Shown piece after piece: positions 56,516 through 64,000 of a stretch of DNA of 64,000 nt. A program made the position numbers and the translations under genes. The stretch comes from Acanthopleura granulata (Eukaryota > Mollusca > Polyplacophora > Chitonida > Chitonidae): the NCBI GenBank assembly GCA_016165875.1, contig JABBOT010000014.1, positions 7,793,255 to 7,857,254 on the forward strand. Reading direction: 5' to 3'. The notes under the pieces were generated by a model that was given only the letters and a program-made list of their open reading frames with translations, made no database searches and had not been told where the DNA came from. Position 1 is the first letter of the stretch, and every line of letters begins with the position of its first letter.

Positions 56516-59135
56516 CTAGGCCTGCCTATGCTGCATGTACCCACCATAATCCGACAAAGTGTCCATGTATACAAGTATACTTCCCCCCTGCTGACTGCTG
56601 GCAGTCCGACAGGGCGTGACGTCTCATCCAGCAGAGTGTTTAGCTCTGTTCCTCAGGTACAGGTACTTCCAGCATGCTTCAATAAACACTACTGGTCAGT
56701 TTGTCAACAGTTTAAAAGCTTTTCTCCCTCTTTTGCTGCAATCAACCCGGCAAAACTTCCACTTGAGGTATCAATGTACTGACCTGACTGTACATGACTG
56801 ACCTACATTGTAATAATAACTGTAAACTTTCTATACCCTCTTCAATACCTCATCCTCACCACACCTGAGTCCAATTCAAAAGGCCAAAACTCTCATCAAT
56901 TGTATGTGTTCAACACGCTTAAAGAACACTGTCATCTTGTACCCGATATTTCCATTTCAGCACTCAGGCACGAGTAATAAAATGGATAGCAAGGACACAT
57001 GCACTTTACATATCTAAGCACTGTTATAAGTGTATGTATTTCATTTCCATCCATTTCATTACTACTGATGAAAATGTGGGAGCTGATTAAATGACTTCAT
57101 TCTTTGGATTACCGGGGTCGTTGCACTACTTGTGTTTTACAAATCACCTACATAGCTTGGCAATAATTGCAGGAATTCCTACACCTCTCTGTAAGGTCAC
57201 TACTGTTTGGAAGTATATGTGGTAAGATTTTTTTTGGAAAAACCTAAATATGAGACAAAATAAAATAAAAATTATGTGGTTTTCAACAGGCAAATACTTG
57301 TCATGTCTTTGGAATAAAGTGACTGGTTCCTGTCTACCAGTGTCCAGGTACAATGATTCCTTTGCCTTGTATTCAATAGTAATAGGCTGCAAGTACACCA
57401 TTCAATCAATACAGCTAAACTGTTTGTCAGAATCTAGTCATATCATAAGACACTTGCTGGTTCACAGATTGTTTTCAGACACTGACACTCCATACTGCCA
57501 GTCAACAATTGTTACCCTTCGGAAAAACAGCTACCTTTACTACATGTATACTTACTGCAAGTCAGATAATGTCACGTTGCCATAGAAACTGAATCAGCCA
57601 CATCAAAGTAATGGTACTGTATTTTCGTTCCAAACAAAAGATGGGTCCTGGGTGTGTCTACACAGAACCTGAGACTTAAACATGTATACAAAGACTATAC
57701 AGTAACACTCTGTAGGCCTGCAGCTACAGATGTAATCATTTCAATTGCACAGCTTGTCAGTTCTTCTGTTTAATTACCTGCAGATATAAAGTCCCGGGGT
57801 AGTTCTGATGCATGTTTTTCTCCACATCTGACTCAGTCTGGCATAGCTACATGTACACTCCTTGTATAGTACTGTTTTGATAATCAAGGTCCATTCAGAG
57901 AAAAACAAACAGAAAATATAGTGGCCTATTACTTCATGCAATGAAAATTACACGCCACGGCACGAAATAAAATCCTACAGAAGCTGTTTAATGTTGCTTG
58001 AAAAGTTTAATTCAAGGGTTGGATGTAAAATCCTGGGTATAATTTAGTTGTTTTCACTGAAGTAATTAAGCTTCGCTGAAGTGTGATGCAATCTACTCAT
58101 CCACATATATATATATATATTGTATAATAACCAAGTAAAAAAAAGTAAAACTTTATAATTAAAGAGAAACTACGCAAAAGGTTTGCAGTGATGTAACACT
58201 GAATGTTTATGTCAATTTTATAACCTTCTCATCTGGTTGAAAGACAATTACCTTTATACACTACAACAAGCCTTCTATAATAAAATCCAAAAACTGTGGC
58301 ATACATGAAGAAATGTTCTAAAGGCAGTGCAAGTTGTATAATTACATTTAACCCAAGCTTAATTTACCTGCAGAGAAAACTCAATTAATATAATTAGAAT
58401 TCTTGTCACTAAAATGCATATGCAGTAGATTAAGGTATTGAATTGTGAAGAAAGATTTTCATTTGGACTATACTGATTGTGACTTTTCTGTACCGCATTC
58501 AGTAACACACAGAATTGTATTCTTTTCTTAGTGTGTGCATCATCTTTTTCTTCAAATTTTAATACATGCACAATTTCTACACAATGTAGCTGTTTTCATG
58601 AAAAAAAAAAAACAAAATGAAGAAGTTTATCTCAGCTAGATAAGAATGTCAGTGTCATCAAGTTCATACTGCACAGTTATATTCACTGTACTGAAATCTG
58701 CACCTGGAAAATGTGACGAAATTAATGCCATTCTTGATATCAACAAATGTAGCTGACAATGGGCCGATTGGACATGCCTTGTGTATGTGGAAATATTGAT
58801 ATCATAAATTTGAGGTTTTCCTTCAATGTATTAAACACAGATGCTCTGCCCACTGCATGGCGTACATGAATCTAATACCTTTAGCAAGGAAATCCATACC
58901 TGTGAATGCGGTTCATAAGGCACATATTTTTTGATGCTATCACGTTCTTTTTCTTTAAATTAGCAGGTTTATATCTCACTTTTATAATACTGTAAAATGA
59001 AGACATTTGGCACATTTTTTTGCAAAAACATTTCCACTCTGACGTGAATGCGTAAAACTGATCCTATGTAAATATGGAAGCTTTTTATTACTTACTGAAG
59101 ACTACACCCAGAAATACAAACAATACAGACCAGGG
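56516..59135. other. Intron-like stretch with one near-X-box
   Basis: CpG-poor (four in 57241-57840). GTTGCCATAGAAAC at 57576-57589 differs from the RFX X-box consensus at one position. An (AT)9 run lies near 58105. Frames of 60-111 codons are AT-driven and unrecognised. Confidence 0.4.
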
Positions 59136-59139
59136 CAAA

Positions 59140-59480
59140 GAATCCCTCCTTGCATGACGCACCAGTGAAAGTCAAAAGGTCGAGCAGCAAACAGCTTTTT
59201 CTTTGACCACAGTTTCCTAAACAATACCAAAATGATCCCATATGAGCAAACAGGCCATTTACTGGCTACAGCTCCGACTCGCACAACCAATGAGTTAAGC
59301 CTCTGGGTACAGCATGACATTTTGCGTCGCCAAAAAGCAGAAGAGTTCCACTAAGGTCAAAGACAACGGAGAACAGACGTGGAATTTCACATACTAAAGA
59401 AGTCACTGGCATTGCCCCACATGCCCTTAGGGTAGGCCTGCCAGTTCATCCATCCCATAGCCCAGCGGTGGGAAATAATC
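59140..59480. promoter_or_regulatory. Candidate regulatory block
   Basis: Contains AAAAGGTCGAGCAGC, TTTCTTTGACCACAG (Runx- or nuclear-receptor-like), CTAAGGTCAAAGACAAC (DR-like), ACAACCAATGAG (CCAAT) and TTTGCGTCGCC. CpG is higher than in the flanks. A 72-codon minus-strand frame (59102-59320) ends before a donor-like TTCAGTAAGT but has no family resemblance. Confidence 0.27.
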
Positions 59481-60649
59481 AAGAAATTCTGGCATTTGAA
59501 TCACGTGGAAGTGGAGCTATTTACTCGCAGATTTCAAGCAGTGACTTCAATTATCTTAATTCATATCGTCCACCACTTACATTTGCCTGAGGGTAGAGAA
59601 GGTACTTTGAAGCCAACAACAGAAAATGTCACATGCACACACATCCTAGAATTTGCAGATAAACAACAGAGTATCCCACCTACCATGGCCATAAATATTG
59701 TGCCACCTTTGAGAAATGAAGATAGGTATTTACCTGCTGGGCAATTGTGATTAACACACAAGACCATAACTCGCAGATACCGTGGTAAGAACTGCCAAGA
59801 TAAAGATAACCCTACACGAAAATATGGCTCTATATTTATAATACAATCTACAAAATATATTCACCTATGACTGCACTAACATTACAGTGTTGATAGATTC
59901 TGCAAGTTTACTGTTCTTGTTTTAAGTAAAATACTTTTCTTCTTCAAAACTGAGACCACCTGATTGGAAGAGGCCCTCAATGGCTTCAGGACAGGGCAAA
60001 CAAAAAACAAACAGATTTAATTAGAACACAATTCCAGATTTATGAGAAATCCTGGATAAGCATATTGGTTAGAGATATTACAACATTCAAGGAAACTAGA
60101 TAGAGAAAAGAAAAAAAAGTAGCCCTAATAACCTTACGAAACATTCAAAAATACAAGCTCAAACCATCTGTATGTACATTTGTCAGTCTTTCTTCCAATT
60201 CAGCCTTTGTCACCTACTTGTTAATGGAGGCCTTGGAGGGGCAATTCAAGTTTCAATGAGATAATGCAGCCCACCACTAAAGGTATGACGCTACACAGAC
60301 AATTGTTAGCAAACCACACATTCAGAAATCTGATCTTTTAGTAAACTATCTTACATTACACATGATTTTATCCCTTCATGTAATATTCTAATCACAGCTG
60401 TTGGAACATTCCAACCCTGCATGGACCATTGTGATAGAGATCCTGTAGCCCCTGATGTATTCCTAAAAATTTTTGTTCAGTTTCATAAGTATTTCTTCTT
60501 GCTGAGCATCATATTAAACAATTTTATACCATTTTATGAGCAGAGGCAACTGGAGTGTGTTTGAGGCACAAGAGAGCCACCAAACGTTTCTAGTTCTGTA
60601 TTTGTGGATGACAAGTGGTATCCATCTGAACTACGACTGTGAAAGATGG

Positions 60650-60930
60650 CCCTATCAGTGCAGCTGACCGCTTGTTCTCACCGAAGTCCTACGAACAATG
60701 AAAGCAAGACAGTTGTATGGCAGCACTTTGCGCGAGTGTCTGATATTATGCGTGGAGAAAATAAGGTAGTGATAATGTAGCGTCCAAGTTGTATTAGCGC
60801 CACATAATACAGGCAATAAATGATCCTTTGAAACCTGCCAAAGCATTTCAGTTTCTTTATGACAAGAATGAAGCCTTACAACCATGACCGATTCAGAGCA
60901 GAAACTCTGTGCCAAGGAACTGGGAGCAGA
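60650..60930. promoter_or_regulatory. CpG-retaining candidate regulatory block
   Basis: Contains CAGCTGACCGC, ACTTTGCGCGAGTG, GATATTATGCGTGG, AAATAAGGTAGTGATAATG, TATTAGCGCCAC and GCAATAAATGATCC. CpG density contrasts with both flanks. A 99-codon minus-strand frame overlies it without recognisable motif. Confidence 0.3.
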
Positions 60931-61409
60931 TCTCTGTCTTTGATAACAGTACAATACATTTACACATGTTTATGATAATCTTCTTCCTTTCACAGCCTGA
61001 CATTTGTAAAACCGAACCTAGTATATATACATTCCCATGGGGGATTTCTGACTTCTAACATGCCAAGGAGAAAGAATACAGGGTCAGGTGAGGGTGGGCC
61101 GATTATATTTCAGAGCTGTGAAGGTTTCTGGAAGGCCAGCAGACACAAGCTGAGAGCAGTTTATAATCAAATGTGTAAAATTTTAACCAAGGACTTGTAG
61201 CTTACCAGGTCATGTACACAATTAAGTACGTAAGAAACAGGAGAGCGGAGCAGACAGGAAATCCTGGGGTATAAAGTGAGATGTACTTAGGCACCTCAAA
61301 ACCTGTGCTCTAGACATTTTGTAAGTATCTTAGGGGAAATGCATAAAAACTGTCAAGACACTTGACTCGATTGGATGAAGTTTCTTAACCCTATTTCACA
61401 CGCACCAAT

Positions 61410-61680
61410 CTGCATGCTGGAAGTATCCACAAGTACAGACTCTAATTCTTCAACCTTTTCAACCACCTCTGCAACCAATATTTTGAAACATTCTGACAGA
61501 ACTATGGAGTAAGGAGAAATACTTTGCACAGTTTTATAAAGCTTGCATCTTTAATCACACCAACCAACCATTTTTAGAGTCATTTTCATAATCATTGTAT
61601 GCATGAAATCCTCTGAAAAAATTGCCCTAATGGTTGAAAAGGTTGAAGATTTAGAGTCTGTATAGTTAATAATTGCAAGC
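61410..61680. repeat. Interspersed repeat family C, inverted pair
   Basis: GACTCTAATTCTTCAACCTT with TTCAACC (about 61438) and GGTTGAAAAGGTTGAAGATT with TAGAGTCTGTA (about 61632) form inverted arms of about 35 bp, separated by roughly 160 bases. The left arm extends further to match 48805-48915. The left arm on the minus strand has a 60-residue open stretch (containing FKILVAEVVEKVEELESVLV) without a start codon or splice support. Confidence 0.6.
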
Positions 61681-62195
61681 AATATGAACCCAAAATGCTT
61701 ACTCTGGGACATTTTTACTCACTAACAGTCCACATTGGTAACATTGACCAAATCAGATATGTGCGAAAAGTTTGAGAGTTGACAACTTAGTACATAAACT
61801 TTACAGCTCCGCATCACAAGTTCCGAAAAATGTCAGTCTGTTCAAATCTCAGCAATGGATCATTTTTCTTCCGGATGAAACTCTAAAATTGTTTTCATTC
61901 AATCAATGGTGACTTTCAAAGTTTAAACAAAGAACTTGCCACTGTGCAAATCGAAAAGAGAGAACACAATGCTTCGATACATACTCATCAAACTTTTCAC
62001 TTTTATTAAACAAATGGTATAGATACAATCACAGAGTCCGGTCAAGTCTTTCAGGCTTGACGGTTTTATATTAATTATTTACATGAAGGTTGGTACATGT
62101 GAAACAGAATCTCAATCTGAAGGATCAATATTAAGAAGATCAACAAATATGAATGGAAAAAGAAAGCATATTTTCCCAACCGGTACTACGTGTAA
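61681..62195. other. CpG-poor stretch, nothing recognised
   Basis: An inverted repeat GTCAAGTCTTTCAGGCTTGAC lies at 62041-62061, and a minus-strand AATAAA (TTTATT) near 62000. Neither could be tied to a gene. Confidence 0.4.
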
Positions 62196-62199
62196 CTAA

Positions 62200-62460
62200 A
62201 AAAATTACACATGTGTTAAGAGCTACTACGAATTCATCTTTGGTGTCGAGACTTTTGAAAAACTTTATGTACAACTGAATGCTGCTGCTTCAGGACTACA
62301 GAAACGGATGCATCGACACCAGCAGCCATTCTGTGCGACGAAGCGAAGGTGGTGGAACAATTAACCAATATCAACCCTCTGCACACTTCTTGACAATGCA
62401 GTGAACATGTTCACACCAACCAAACTGCGACATAACATCTGCTGTGCAATGCATCCATCA
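62200..62460 (-). promoter_or_regulatory. CpG-retaining block, possible 5' end of a minus-strand transcript
   Basis: CpG recovers here relative to the depleted stretch to the left (GTGTCGAGAC, ACGGATGCATCGACACC, GTGCGACGAAGCGAAGG). On the minus strand an AGAATGGCT start context opens a 31-codon frame. Position at the right edge of the depleted domain would fit a promoter or first exon for the putative minus-strand gene ending near 25 kb, but no TATA box, initiator or donor could be identified. Confidence 0.22.
62234..62329 (-). CDS. 31-codon frame, possible uORF or first coding bases
   Basis: Begins MAAGVDASVSVVLKQQHSVV and ends FQKSRHQR before TGA. Purine at -3 and G at +4 make a fair initiation context, and codon choice is not AT-driven. 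There is no known family. No GT donor of good quality interrupts the frame (weak candidates such as AAAGTCTCG only), so it may be an upstream ORF, a lineage-specific short peptide or chance. Confidence 0.12.
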   Translation of the reverse strand: MAAGVDASVSVVLKQQHSVVHKVFQKSRHQR

Positions 62461-63339
62461 TGGATGCCATTAAAACCTTAGATGTCCTTCTTTCTAACTG
62501 CTTACAAAAACAATTCTTCCTGAAAATGGTCAGAAGCTTTGTAACCATACAGGGTTAAGGTCTGTTGATGAGTCACATAAACTCTGCTCACCATCAAAAC
62601 AGGTCTGATTATCCTCACTCAAGTGTTGACCCAGTGTCTAACAGGGGTAAAAAAGAAAAAAAAATCTGAACAACACATGGGTACAGACCCAGCCATGCGA
62701 TGTACCATGTTTATTTTCAATCTACGTATCAATCGCAACCCCTGATCCTATGTTTAAAATCAACCCTTTTAAAGCTGAAGTAAGTCCTTGTTTTGTACCC
62801 CCTGCCTTTTACCCTCTCCCCCTCCCCCCAAATCCCTAACAGTGAGAGTTTAATCATTATGGTCACGAAGACTAACTTTTAAAAGCCTGGAAACAGCGGT
62901 TGCAAAAATACAAGCATCCGTTTAGCACATAAATAGTTCGTCGATTCCTCAGTATTTATTACCATGGTTCTCGTAACCCAGTTGGTTTTTCCCTTGCTCA
63001 CCCAATCTATATTTTGCATGCCTAGATTCATTTGGGCCTGCACAAATCATGGTCTCTACCTCTTTACCCTTCATCCACATGGCCTAAACTCTGGGCTTCC
63101 ACGATTTATGTATCTCTGGCTTTAAAGACCTGAATCTAGATGTCATAATGACCCTATTCTTTTCCCAAACCACCCAATCTACAGCTCTGCAGGTTCTCAG
63201 GAAGACGCAGAAGTATAAAGCTGGCAAACGACACCAGAGCAGCCCTTTTACATCTTTATCCATCGAACTCACAGGGTTTTACGTCCTGAGAATATAGACC
63301 ATAAATACTACAGTTAACTTTCTGTCAAAGATCGTTTAG

Positions 63340-63500
63340 TTTGGGAGGGAATACAGACCGCCCCCTAATGCGGCGCTTGCATGCTGTACGTCTTTATTCA
63401 TTTACAACATGCAGCGCAATAGCTGCGGATGGGGAAATTTTATTCCCTGCCTCAGGCGTTTCGGCTTCAAGCTGTACGTAAATGTGTTAATTTCTGTCAT
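63340..63500. promoter_or_regulatory. CpG-rich candidate regulatory block
   Basis: Contains GACCGCCCCCTAATGCGGCG, TCTTTATTCATTTAC, CATGCAGCGCAATAGCTGCG, GGGGAAATTTTATTCCC (imperfect palindrome) and CAGGCGTTTCGGC. Unique sequence; CpG clearly denser than in the flanks. Possible distal promoter or enhancer. Confidence 0.35.
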
Positions 63501-63718
63501 AGTACAGAGACAGGGGGCACAATTTTTCAAGAAAAATGCAAATGTCTACATCTGCCTTGGTTTTCTTTAGCCTTTGTGGATTTTAAGAACAGCTAATTGA
63601 GATTATTCCCATGTATATTACATGTGCACAAGTACATTATACACAATAGGTCACTCAATCACCTAGAAGTTAAATAAATGCCTCGAAGAACTCTTAAGAG
63701 AAGGCTTCAGAACAATGG
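63501..63718. other. Spacer, nothing recognised
   Basis: AT-rich with no features. Confidence 0.4.
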
Positions 63719-63879
63719 ATGGTTCCAGCAACCTGTGGATGGTCGTGGGTTTCCCCAGCGTCTACCTGCTTTCATCCCACCATAATGCTGGCCGTTGTCA
63801 TAAAAGTGAAATATTCCTGAGTACAGTGTAAAACACCAATCAATTAAATAAATAAATAAATAAAATAAATAAATAAATG
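63719..63879 (+). mobile_element. Family 1 SINE, 5'-truncated
   Basis: Starts within the body (CCAGCAACCTGTGGATGGTC), then GTGGGTTTCCCCAGCG, ATCCCACCATAATGCTGGCC, AAATATTCCTGAGTACAGTG, TAAAACACCAATCAA and an expanded (TAAA)n tail. The tRNA head is absent. Confidence 0.92.
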
Positions 63880-64000
63880 GATGGGTCCAACACGGCTACC
63901 GTAATTAACCTACTTTTGATGTCACATATTATACTATACCAATGACAGAAAGTTTGAAACCAATTCATAACATTGATCTTGTTGGCATAGTAGCAACAAT

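Noticed and set aside
58359..58571. Exon ending at a donor-like CTGCAGGTAAAT (minus strand)
   Set aside because: The frame is AT-rich and low in information, and the same bases with TTTTCTCTGCAG equally resemble an acceptor.
61200..61330. Minus-strand exon reading EVPKYISLYTPGFPV then a hydrophobic stretch before GTAAGC
   Set aside because: Only 36 codons, no pyrimidine tract before a usable AG, donor context CTG-GTAAGC weak, and no family recognised.
62041..62061. Hairpin GTCAAG...CTTGAC as a transcription terminator
   Set aside because: Bacterial-style terminators do not apply; a short inverted repeat of this size is expected by chance in 64 kb.

Overview
This is eukaryotic, non-coding-dominated DNA, most likely from a mollusc or another lophotrochozoan. 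The support is about a dozen copies of a tRNA-headed SINE whose body and tail (ending roughly AGTACGGCGTAAAACACC then CAATCAAATAAATAAA) I recall as abundant in bivalve and gastropod genomes. A second tRNA-derived SINE shares the same 3' end. There is no operon-like coding, no long intact ORF of a recognisable family, no rRNA or free-standing tRNA gene and no CRISPR. I recognise no known protein domain on either strand. The long frames at 50-51 kb are a minisatellite read through. Layout: (1) 0-25 kb has ordinary CpG content (21 CpG counted in 4981-5580). It holds SINEs, three further interspersed repeat families, several tandem arrays, and blocks that look like cis-regulatory DNA (8.9-9.8, 12.88-13.75 with a true CpG island, 16.16-16.35 and 20.64-21.2 kb, the last with an exact TGATTTATGG Hox-Pbx-type site). 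I read it as an intergenic regulatory region. (2) 25-62 kb is strongly CpG-depleted (2 CpG in 28201-28800, 4 in 57241-57840). In molluscs this is what a germline-methylated transcribed gene body looks like. The best hint of strand is a minus-strand splice-acceptor-like site at 27776-27777, followed by 2.6 kb with stops in all frames and possible minus-strand AATAAA signals near 26.5 and 25.15 kb. This could be the terminal exon and 3' UTR of a minus-strand gene whose introns fill the rest. No internal exon could be identified with confidence. (3) Within that depleted stretch, compact blocks keep normal or high CpG and are dense in transcription-factor-like words (34.6-34.95, 39.42-39.95, 40.8-41.25, 44.38-44.72, 45.9-47.3, 51.5-51.7, 59.1-59.5, 60.65-60.93, 62.2-62.4, 63.34-63.5 kb). 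They are candidate intronic or promoter-proximal regulatory elements. (4) Tandem repeats are the other theme: 46-bp and 95-bp higher-order minisatellites, a 32-bp array apparently derived from the SINE tail, a 70-bp array grown inside an interspersed element, and a perfectly identical 86-bp duplication. All calls come from reading the sequence by eye; no alignment or database search was run, and copy boundaries are approximate to about 10 bases.
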